The notes under the pieces: model-generated
The model's database searches: none
What the model was told of the DNA's origin: nothing
The model's input: only the letters and a program-made list of their open reading frames with translations
Program-made: the position numbers and the translations under genes
Assembly: GCA_013153375.1 (NCBI GenBank)
Contig: JAADEN010000138.1
Coordinates: 1-6,039, forward strand
Origin: Chloroflexota bacterium
GTDB lineage: Bacteria > Chloroflexota > Anaerolineae > Anaerolineales > DRMV01
Length of the DNA: 6,039 nucleotides
Direction: 5' to 3'
Shown here: positions 1-5,203 of the stretch, one piece after another
Position numbering within the stretch: the stretch's first letter is position 1
Layout of the letters: every line of letters begins with the position of its first letter

Positions 1-195
1 CACCCCGCGCACCCGCGCGCCCGAAGGACGCACCGCGGCCAGCGCGTCCAGTAGCGCGGCCGTGGGCGTGCGCGGCGTCTCGACCGCGACGCGGCGCAGC
101 CGCACCGGAGGGGCGTCCCCCAAACCCCACGCCCAGGCCGCGGCCCGCAGGCGGGTGCCCCCAATATCTGCCGTGAGGAACACTTCTTGGGCCAT
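1..195 (-). CDS. ROK-family sugar kinase (glucokinase-like), N-terminal part, cut by the left edge
   Basis: Reading the minus strand from the ATG at 195-193 gives 65 codons with no stop to the window edge. The protein begins MAQEVFLTADIGGTRLRAAA. The D-I-G-G-T-R/K-L/I-R motif at residues 10-17 is the ATP-phosphate-binding loop that opens ROK kinases and glucokinases, and it sits at the expected distance from the N-terminus. ROK proteins phosphorylate glucose or related hexoses in the cytoplasm; those with an added N-terminal helix-turn-helix are repressors. No such domain precedes the motif here, so a kinase is more likely than a NagC/Xyl-type repressor. The substrate cannot be told because the catalytic Asp and zinc-binding region lie outside the window. 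A G-rich stretch about 5 nt upstream of the ATG is only a weak ribosome binding site. The gene diverges from argF. Confidence 0.82.
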   Translation of the reverse strand, partial: MAQEVFLTADIGGTRLRAAAWAWGLGDAPPVRLRRVAVETPRTPTAALLDALAAVRPSGARVRGV

Positions 196-216
196 ACCAA
201 CCCCGATATGGGCGAG

Positions 217-222
217 ATTATA
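217..222 (-). promoter_or_regulatory. -10 box of the promoter for the leftward ROK kinase
   Basis: The minus strand reads TATAAT at 222-217, a perfect consensus -10 hexamer, 21 nt before the kinase ATG. Transcription would start near 210, leaving a leader of only about 15 nt. No good -35 hexamer is seen 16-18 nt upstream (about 240-245), so recognition would rest on the -10 or on an activator. The perfect hexamer in otherwise GC-rich DNA and its position support the call; it is not proven. Confidence 0.5.
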
Positions 223-225
223 CCC

Positions 226-253
226 GATTTGGCCGCAGCGGGCGTGTTATAAT
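226..253 (+). promoter_or_regulatory. argF promoter, extended -10 type
   Basis: TATAAT lies at 248-253 and is preceded by TG at 245-246 (TGTTATAAT), the extended -10 arrangement that can compensate for a poor -35. The best -35-like bases, GATTTG at 226-231 with a 16-nt spacer, match the consensus poorly. Transcription would begin near 260, giving a leader of about 20 nt that contains the argF ribosome binding site. The footprint overlaps that of the leftward kinase promoter. Confidence 0.6.
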
Positions 254-269
254 ATCGGCATCTCGCCCC

Positions 270-275
270 AAGGAG
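270..275 (+). promoter_or_regulatory. argF ribosome binding site; decides between two adjacent ATGs
   Basis: AAGGAG at 270-275 precedes tandem ATG codons at 279 and 282. The gap is 3 nt to the first ATG, which is too tight, and 6 nt to the second, which is near optimal. The second ATG is therefore preferred. The choice changes the protein by one methionine only. Confidence 0.75.
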
Positions 276-281
276 CCGATG

Positions 282-1214
282 ATGGCGAACAAACGGGATT
301 TTCTGGCCATCGCCGATTTTTCGGCCGCGGAGTTGTGGCGCATGTTGGAGCGCGCCCTGGAGTTGAAGCGCGAGTGGATGCGCTATCGGGCCAATCCGCC
401 GCTGCTGGCGGGCAAGTCGCTGGCGATGGTGTTCCAAAAGCCCAGTTTGCGCACCCGGGTGTCGTTCGAAATGGCCATGCAGCATCTGGGCGGCTACGCG
501 TTCTATCTGGGGCCGCAGGAAATCGGCCTGGGCAAGCGGGAGGCGATCTCGGATGTGGCCCGGGTGCTGGCCGGGTATGTGGACGCCATCATGGCCCGGG
601 TGTTCGACCACGAGCATGTGGTGGAACTGGCCCGTTGGGCCGAGGTGCCGGTCATCAACGGCCTGAGCGACTACAACCATCCGTGCCAGGCCATGGCCGA
701 CATGCTGACCATTTACGAGCACTTCGGCAAGATCGCAGGGCTGCACATCGTGTTCGTGGGCGACGGCAACAATGTGGCCGTGTCGCTGATGCACGCGGCG
801 GCCAAGTTGGGCGCGCACTTCACCTGGGTGGGGCCCGAGGGCTACGAGCCCCCCGCGGCCGCGGTGGAGCAGGCGCGCGCCTTCGCCGCGGAAAGCGGCA
901 GCACCATCCGGCTGCTGCACGATCCCGTGGCTGCGGTGGCCGACGCGGATGTGATCTACACCGACACCTGGGTCAGCATGGGCCAGGAAGAGGAAGCCCA
1001 AAAACGGCTGCAGGTCTTCCCGCCCTATCAGGTGAACGCGGAACTGGTGGCCAGGGCCAAGCCCACGGCCATCGTGATGCACTGCCTGCCCGCGCATCGG
1101 GGCTACGAGATCACGGACGATGTAATGGACGGGCCCCAGTCGGTGGTCTTCCAGCAGGCCCACAACCGCCTGCACGCGCAAAAAGGCATTCTGGTGGAAG
1201 TGTTTGGGGTGTGA
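282..1214 (+). CDS. argF: Ornithine carbamoyltransferase (EC 2.1.3.3), complete
   Basis: Cytoplasmic enzyme of arginine biosynthesis: carbamoyl phosphate plus L-ornithine gives L-citrulline plus phosphate. The 310 residues match the usual 300-340. Motifs seen in order: carbamoyl-phosphate loop FQKPSLRTR at 51-59; a conserved Arg at 106; HPCQ at 133-136; GDGNN at 160-164, an ornithine-side Asn region; DTWVSMG at 228-234, the SMG loop typical of ornithine rather than aspartate transcarbamylases; and HCLP at 267-270 with the catalytic Cys. The phosphate loop normally reads S-T-R-T-R; here Leu56 replaces the Thr. The SMG loop and HCLP argue against aspartate transcarbamylase and against the N-acetyl- or N-succinylornithine relatives. 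The start at 282 is set by the ribosome binding site; 279 is the alternative. The gene could also be the catabolic enzyme (arcB), but no deiminase or carbamate kinase gene is adjacent. It is followed by icmF 78 nt downstream on the same strand. Confidence 0.95.
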   Translation: MANKRDFLAIADFSAAELWRMLERALELKREWMRYRANPPLLAGKSLAMVFQKPSLRTRVSFEMAMQHLGGYAFYLGPQEIGLGKREAISDVARVLAGYVDAIMARVFDHEHVVELARWAEVPVINGLSDYNHPCQAMADMLTIYEHFGKIAGLHIVFVGDGNNVAVSLMHAAAKLGAHFTWVGPEGYEPPAAAVEQARAFAAESGSTIRLLHDPVAAVADADVIYTDTWVSMGQEEEAQKRLQVFPPYQVNAELVARAKPTAIVMHCLPAHRGYEITDDVMDGPQSVVFQQAHNRLHAQKGILVEVFGV

Positions 1215-1279
1215 ACGCGTGAGCAACCGGGGCGTCCGCGAGGGCGCCCTGTTTCGTCCATCCATGCCCTATTGTGAGG

Positions 1280-1285
1280 AAGGAG
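1280..1285 (+). promoter_or_regulatory. icmF ribosome binding site
   Basis: AAGGAG at 1280-1285 stands 7 nt before the ATG at 1293, an optimal spacing. This fixes the start and shows that the unusual N-terminal extension of IcmF is translated. It also makes later starts unlikely. Confidence 0.85.
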
Positions 1286-1292
1286 CGCCCCC

Positions 1293-4200
1293 ATGACCCG
1301 AGCCGTCTCTTCTGCCACGCACCGGGCCGCGACCGCGTCCCCGTCCCGCACCGAGCCCTACCGCCCCCGGCACGCGGTGCGCATTCTGACCGCGGCCAGT
1401 TTGTTCGACGGCCACGACGCGGCCATCAACCTCATGCGCCGCATCATGCAGCAGACGGGCGCGGAGGTCATCCACCTGGGCCACAACCGCTCGGTGGACG
1501 AACTGGTCAAGGCCGCGCTGGAGGAAGATGTGCAGGGCGTGGCCGTGACTTCGTACCAGGGCGGCCACATGGAATTCTTCACCTACCTGCGCCAGCGCCT
1601 CAACGAGGAGGGCCTGGGCCATGTGCGGGTGGTGGGCGGCGGCGGCGGCACCATCCTGCCCCACGAAATCGAAGAACTGGCCCGCCACGACATCCGCATC
1701 TACTCGCCCGACGACGGACGGCGCATGGGCTTGCAGGGCATGATCAACGATGTGTTGCAGCAGTGCGACTTCCCGCTGCCCAACCTCTTCGCCCAGGACC
1801 CGTCCCGTTTGACCGCGCTGCTGCAGGGCGACCGGCTGAGCCTGGCCCGGGCCATCACCCTGGCCGAGAACGAGCCCGAAGAATGGGCCGCGTATCATCG
1901 CACGCTGTTGGCCCTGGCGGACGGCGGCCAATCCACGGCCCAAGCCTCCTCTTCCCAACGGCCGACTACCGACTACCGACTCGCGCCTGTCATTGGCTTC
2001 ACCGGCACGGGCGGCGCGGGCAAGTCCACCGTGGTGGACGAATTCGTGCGCCGCTTCATCAACGAGTTCCCGGCCAAGCGAGTGGCCATCATCTCGGTGG
2101 ACCCCACCCGCCGCAAGACGGGCGGCGCGCTGCTGGGCGACCGCATCCGCATGAACGCCATCTACAACCCGCGCGTCTTCATGCGCAGCATGGCCACCCG
2201 AGGCGCGTCCGCGGCCCTTTCCCCCGCGGTGCGCGAGGCCCTGGACCTGGCCAAACTGGCCGGCTACGACCTCATCGTGCTGGAGTCCACGGGCATCGGC
2301 CAGGCCGACACTTCCATCGTGGACCTGGTGGATGTGGCCGTGTATGTGATGACCCCCGAGTACGGCGCGGCCACCCAGTTGGAAAAGATCAACATGCTGG
2401 ACTACGCGGATGTGGTCATCATCAACAAGTTCGACAAGCCCGGCGCGGAGGACGCGCTGCGGGATGTGCGCAAGCAGTACCGCCGCAACCACCTGCTCTT
2501 CGAGGTCGCGGACGAAGACCTGCCCGTGTACGCGACCATGGCCTCCTACTTCAACGACCAGGGCATGGACACGGCCTATCGCGGCATCCTGGATCGCGTC
2601 GCGGCCAAGACGGGCGTGACCTTCCCCACCCGCTATCCCGCGGCGTACCGCCTGCCCAAGAAGAGTTACCTCATCCCCCCCGACCGGGCCCACTATTTGG
2701 GCGAGATCGCGGACACCATCGAGAAGTACAACCGCCAGACCGACCAGCAGGCCGACCTGGCCCGCCAGTGGCAAAGCCTGCGCACCGCGGCCCAGGCCCT
2801 CAAGGCTCGGGGGGACGAGACTCTGGTGGCCGCGCTGGAAGCCGAGGCCGAGCAGGTTGCGTCCCAATTGGACCCCGAGGTGCGGGCCGAGTTGGAGGCT
2901 TGGGACGAAAAGATGGCCCGCTACCGGGCCGAGGTGTTCCGCTACCAGGTGCGGGACCGGGTCATCGAGCAGCCCATGTACAGGGAGACCCTGTCCCGCA
3001 ACAAGATTCCGCGCATCGCACTGCCCGACACCGAGGACTGGGGCGAGCGGGTGCGCTGGAGCCGGCAGGAGAATGTGCCCGGCGAGTTCCCTTACACCGC
3101 GGGCGTGTACCCGCTGAAGAACCCCGACGAGGAGCCCATCCGCATGTTCGCGGGCGAGGGCACGCCCGAGCGCACCAACCGCCGTTTCCACTTCCTGGCC
3201 TACGGGCACCCCTTCAAGCGCCTGTCCACCGCGTTCGATTCGGTCACCCTCTACGGCCAGGATCCCGACGAGCGGCCCGACATCTACGGCAAGATCGGCA
3301 ACTCGGGCGTGAGCGTGGCCACGGTGGACGACGCCAAGAAACTGTACTCGGGCTTCGACCTGGCGCATCGCCACACTTCCGTATCCATGACCATCAACGG
3401 CCCGGCGCCCATGATGCTGGCCATGTTCTTCAACGCGGCCATCGACCAGCAGGTGGAGAAGTACATCCGCGAGCAGGGCCTGGAGGAAGAAGCCCAGCGC
3501 CGCATCGAGGCGTACTTCGCCGAGCGGGGCGTCCCCCGGCCTCAATATCACGGTCCCCTGCCCGAGGGCCACAACGGTTTGGGGCTCATGCTGCTGGGCG
3601 TGCCCGGCGACGCGGTGGTGTCCCCCGAAGTCTATGAGAACATCAAGGCCGAGACCCTGCGGCGCATCCGGGGCACGGTGCAGGCCGACATCCTCAAGGA
3701 GGACCAGGCCCAGAACACCGCGCTGTTCTCCATCGAGTATTCGCTGCGGCTGATGGCCGACATCCAGGAGTATTTCGTCCAGCATCGGGTGCGCAACTTC
3801 TACTCCGTGTCCATCTCGGGGTATCACATCGCGGAGGCCGGGGCCAACCCGGTGACGCAACTGGCCTTCACCCTGGCCAACGGGTTCACCTATGTGGAAC
3901 TCTATCTGGCCCGCGGCCTGCCCCTGGACGACTTCCTGCGCAACTTTTCGTTCTTCTTCTCCAACGGCATGGATGCGGAGTACGCGGTCATCGGCCGGGT
4001 GGCACGGCGCATCTGGGCCAAGGCCATCCGGCACAAGTACGGCGGCAACGCGCGCAGCCAGAAACTCAAGTACCACATCCAGACCTCGGGCCGCAGCCTG
4101 CACGCGCAGGAGTTGGCCTTCAACGACATCCGCACCACCCTCGAGGCCCTGTACGCCATCATGGACAACTGCAACAGCCTGCACACCAACGCGTACGACG

Positions 4201-4769
4201 AGGCCATCACCACCCCCACCGAGGAATCGGTGCGGCGGGCCGTGGCCATCCAACTCATCATCAACCGGGAGTACGGCCTGACGCAGAACGAGAACCCGCT
4301 GCAGGGTTCGTACTTCATCCGCTATTTGACCGACCTGGTCGAGCGGCGGGTGTTGGAAGAATTTCGGGCCCTGGACCGCCGCGGGGGCGTGCTGGGCGCG
4401 ATGGAGCGCATGTACCAGCGGGCCAAGATTCAGGACGAGAGCATGTACTACGAGTACATGAAGGAGACGGGCAAACTGCCCATCATCGGCGTGAACACCT
4501 TCCTGGGGCCCGACGGCTCGCCCATCCAGGTGCCGGCCGAGGTGGTGCGCAGCACGGACGAGGAAAAGCGCCAGCAGATCGCCAACCTGCGGGCCTTTTG
4601 GCAGCGCAACGCCCGCGAGGCCGAGAAGTGGAAGGACGAACTGCGCCGCGCGGCCCGGGAGAACCGCAATGTGTTCGCGGTGCTCATGGACGCGGTGAAG
4701 TACCTCTCCCTGGGCCAGATCACCCAACTGTTCTACGAAATCGGCGGCGGCTATCGGAGGAATATGTGA
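1293..4769 (+). CDS. icmF: Fused isobutyryl-CoA mutase IcmF (B12 domain, GTPase chaperone and mutase barrel), complete
   Basis: Adenosylcobalamin-dependent radical enzyme that interconverts isobutyryl-CoA and n-butyryl-CoA (EC 5.4.99.13). Domains in order: B12-binding, about 28-166, with SLFDGHDAAINLMRR (His41 is the predicted cobalt ligand), TSYQGG at 86-91 and VVGGGGGT at 113-120; a linker; a MeaB/MeaI-type GTPase, about 232-445, with Walker A GTGGAGKS at 238-245, ESTGIGQ at 331-337 and NKFD at 378-381; a helical linker; then the substrate-binding mutase barrel, about 560-1158, with SVSMTINGPAP at 696-706 and SISGYH ending at His845, the conserved active-site histidine. Phe619 (in RMFAGEG) and Gln807 (in AQNT) sit where methylmalonyl-CoA mutase has Tyr and Arg, which points to isobutyryl- rather than methylmalonyl-CoA. 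The family is usually about 1090 residues; this chain has 1158, partly through an Ala/Ser/Thr-rich N-terminal extension of some 20 residues and a longer first linker. The GTPase part is expected to load and protect the cofactor within the same chain. Probable role: valine or C4 acyl-CoA metabolism. A very long antisense reading frame opposite it is a composition artefact. Confidence 0.95.
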   Translation: MTRAVSSATHRAATASPSRTEPYRPRHAVRILTAASLFDGHDAAINLMRRIMQQTGAEVIHLGHNRSVDELVKAALEEDVQGVAVTSYQGGHMEFFTYLRQRLNEEGLGHVRVVGGGGGTILPHEIEELARHDIRIYSPDDGRRMGLQGMINDVLQQCDFPLPNLFAQDPSRLTALLQGDRLSLARAITLAENEPEEWAAYHRTLLALADGGQSTAQASSSQRPTTDYRLAPVIGFTGTGGAGKSTVVDEFVRRFINEFPAKRVAIISVDPTRRKTGGALLGDRIRMNAIYNPRVFMRSMATRGASAALSPAVREALDLAKLAGYDLIVLESTGIGQADTSIVDLVDVAVYVMTPEYGAATQLEKINMLDYADVVIINKFDKPGAEDALRDVRKQYRRNHLLFEVADEDLPVYATMASYFNDQGMDTAYRGILDRVAAKTGVTFPTRYPAAYRLPKKSYLIPPDRAHYLGEIADTIEKYNRQTDQQADLARQWQSLRTAAQALKARGDETLVAALEAEAEQVASQLDPEVRAELEAWDEKMARYRAEVFRYQVRDRVIEQPMYRETLSRNKIPRIALPDTEDWGERVRWSRQENVPGEFPYTAGVYPLKNPDEEPIRMFAGEGTPERTNRRFHFLAYGHPFKRLSTAFDSVTLYGQDPDERPDIYGKIGNSGVSVATVDDAKKLYSGFDLAHRHTSVSMTINGPAPMMLAMFFNAAIDQQVEKYIREQGLEEEAQRRIEAYFAERGVPRPQYHGPLPEGHNGLGLMLLGVPGDAVVSPEVYENIKAETLRRIRGTVQADILKEDQAQNTALFSIEYSLRLMADIQEYFVQHRVRNFYSVSISGYHIAEAGANPVTQLAFTLANGFTYVELYLARGLPLDDFLRNFSFFFSNGMDAEYAVIGRVARRIWAKAIRHKYGGNARSQKLKYHIQTSGRSLHAQELAFNDIRTTLEALYAIMDNCNSLHTNAYDEAITTPTEESVRRAVAIQLIINREYGLTQNENPLQGSYFIRYLTDLVERRVLEEFRALDRRGGVLGAMERMYQRAKIQDESMYYEYMKETGKLPIIGVNTFLGPDGSPIQVPAEVVRSTDEEKRQQIANLRAFWQRNAREAEKWKDELRRAARENRNVFAVLMDAVKYLSLGQITQLFYEIGGGYRRNM
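1962..1981 (+). repeat. Heptamer tandem repeat (CCGACTA) inside the icmF interdomain linker
   Basis: Two perfect units of CCGACTA at 1962-1968 and 1969-1975 are followed by CCGACT at 1976-1981, and CCAACGG lies just before at 1955-1961. Translated in frame it gives the linker residues around QRPTTDYRLA (222-231), directly before the GTPase domain. The same style of seven-base units (CTACCGG, CCAACGG) recurs in the non-coding DNA after icmF. Being in frame and between domains, it should be structurally tolerated. Confidence 0.7.
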
Positions 4770-4799
4770 GGAGGGCGGTGGTCGGTCGCGAGAAGCAGT

Positions 4800-4853
4800 G
4801 GGGAGTGGGGAGCGGTGCGCGGCCCGCAGTGCGTCCACCGCTTCCGACTTCCC
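4800..4853 (+). repeat. Long imperfect hairpin 30 nt after the icmF stop
   Basis: Bases 4800-4817 pair with 4836-4853: 15 Watson-Crick pairs, two G-U pairs and one G-G mismatch. Beyond a two-base bulge, CGC at 4818-4820 can also pair with GCG at 4831-4833. The left arm is built from AGTGGGG heptamers (4797-4803, 4804-4810). No T-run follows, so it is not a classical intrinsic terminator; a 3'-end stabiliser of the icmF message or a REP-like element fits better. Pairing was worked out by hand. Confidence 0.5.
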
Positions 4854-4880
4854 TACCGGCTACCGGCCAACGGCTAATGG
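4850..4880 (+). repeat. Heptamer repeat, copy 1 (CTACCGG type)
   Basis: TCCCTACCGG is followed by CTACCGG, CCAACGG and CTAATGG, a run of degenerate seven-base units. A related stretch at 5000-5021 has the same order with one unit fewer. It resembles the short tandem heptamer repeats known from filamentous cyanobacteria in style, though the unit is not the same as far as I recall. Confidence 0.6.
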
Positions 4881-4892
4881 CTGTTTTGGAAC

Positions 4893-4947
4893 CACGGATG
4901 GACACGGAAAAAGAAACCGCGGATAGACGCGGATGCGCGCGGATACG
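4893..4947 (+). repeat. Ten-base tandem repeat, unit C(A/G)CGGATNNN
   Basis: Units are CACGGATGGA (4893), CACGGAAAAA (4903), then after a 5-nt insertion CGCGGATAGA (4918), CGCGGATGCG (4928) and CGCGGATACG (4938). The period is one helical turn. It opens with GAACCAC, which recurs at 5070. Similar CACGGAT-type decamers occur between genes in many bacteria, from memory. No function is assigned. Confidence 0.65.
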
Positions 4948-4950
4948 CAA

Positions 4951-4984
4951 AGCAAAAAAAGAAACAAAGACGCCCGGCCGGGCG
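4951..4984 (-). terminator. Terminator-like palindrome reading on the minus strand
   Basis: CGCCCGGCCGGGCG at 4971-4984 is a perfect palindrome that can fold as a 5-bp GC stem with a GGCC loop. On the minus strand it runs straight into a T-rich tail (TCTTTGTTTCTTTTTTT, 4970-4954). That is intrinsic-terminator architecture, but only for leftward transcription, and no leftward gene is seen to its right. It might stop antisense transcription into icmF or be a by-product of the repeats. Confidence 0.35.
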
Positions 4985-4999
4985 GGGCTACCGACGGCT

Positions 5000-5021
5000 G
5001 TCCCTATCGGCCAACGGTCAT
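5000..5021 (+). repeat. Heptamer repeat, copy 2 (degenerate)
   Basis: TCCCTATCGG at 5001-5010 followed by CCAACGG at 5011-5017 matches copy 1 (TCCCTACCGG ... CCAACGG) with the middle CTACCGG unit missing and a few substitutions. The GAACCAC motif that follows copy 1 also follows this copy, at 5070-5076, suggesting a composite unit present twice. Confidence 0.5.
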
Positions 5022-5163
5022 GGGCACAACCTCTGCGTTCTCCATAGTGCCGTGTAAGGGATTGACGCAGAACCACAGGAGGCCGGGGGACATTGCGGTA
5101 TCATTTGTGCCCAGTATGAGCCAATCTACAAAGTACAGGCAAGTAATCAGCCTTAACAAAAGC

Positions 5164-5169
5164 AAGGAG
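5164..5169 (+). promoter_or_regulatory. Shine-Dalgarno sequence with no ATG behind it
   Basis: AAGGAG at 5164-5169 is as good as the sites before argF and icmF. Seven nt downstream, exactly where a start codon should be, stands ATC (5177-5179), in frame with the SWIM protein. The first conventional in-frame start, TTG at 5204, is 34 nt away and has no ribosome binding site of its own. Confidence 0.5.
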
Positions 5170-5203
5170 AAGCCCCATCAGCCCTTCGGCCCGCGCGTGT
5201 CCC

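Larger units (their letters stand above)
210..268. repeat. Inverted repeat, 9-bp arms, bracketing both divergent -10 boxes
   Basis: GGGCGAGAT at 210-218 is the exact reverse complement of ATCTCGCCC at 260-268. Each arm covers the predicted transcription start of one of the two divergent promoters, and arm centres are 50 bp apart, close to five helical turns. A second, shorter pair, CCGAT at 224-228 and ATCGG at 254-258, lies inside. The layout would suit a regulator acting on both genes, but chance cannot be excluded and no known operator was recognised. Confidence 0.4.
4770..5176. other. Non-coding, repeat-rich interval between icmF and the SWIM gene
   Basis: No credible gene was found on either strand in about 400 nt; the short open frames run across the repeats and encode no recognisable or biased protein. 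It holds, in order, a long imperfect hairpin (4800-4853), a heptamer repeat (4850-4880), a ten-base tandem repeat (4893-4947), a GC palindrome next to an A-rich run (4951-4984), a second degenerate heptamer copy (5000-5021), and about 140 nt of less GC-rich DNA leading to an AAGGAG at 5164. That last part should carry the SWIM promoter, but only weak hexamers are visible, such as TTGACG at 5062 and TATCAT at 5099, with wrong spacing. Confidence 0.7.

Noticed and set aside
62..1222. A 386-codon plus-strand frame across the kinase and argF
   Set aside because: It crosses the divergent promoter region and reads argF out of frame; the argF frame carries every family motif.
1230..1249. Possible terminator between argF and icmF (GGGCG ... 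CGCCC)
   Set aside because: Five-bp stem with a ten-base loop and only a broken T stretch (TGTTTCGT) behind it; too weak to call.
1274..3637. A 787-codon plus-strand frame overlapping icmF
   Set aside because: Arg/Pro/Gly-rich translation with no domain; icmF in the overlapping frame has clear motifs throughout.
1269..4838. A 1189-codon open frame on the minus strand opposite icmF
   Set aside because: It mirrors icmF almost exactly, has a Gly/Val/His-rich composition without any domain, and is explained by GC-rich third codon positions leaving few stops on the opposite strand.
5062..5104. Promoter from TTGACG and TATCAT before the SWIM gene
   Set aside because: The two hexamers are 31 nt apart, far from the usual 16-18, so they do not form one sigma-70 promoter.
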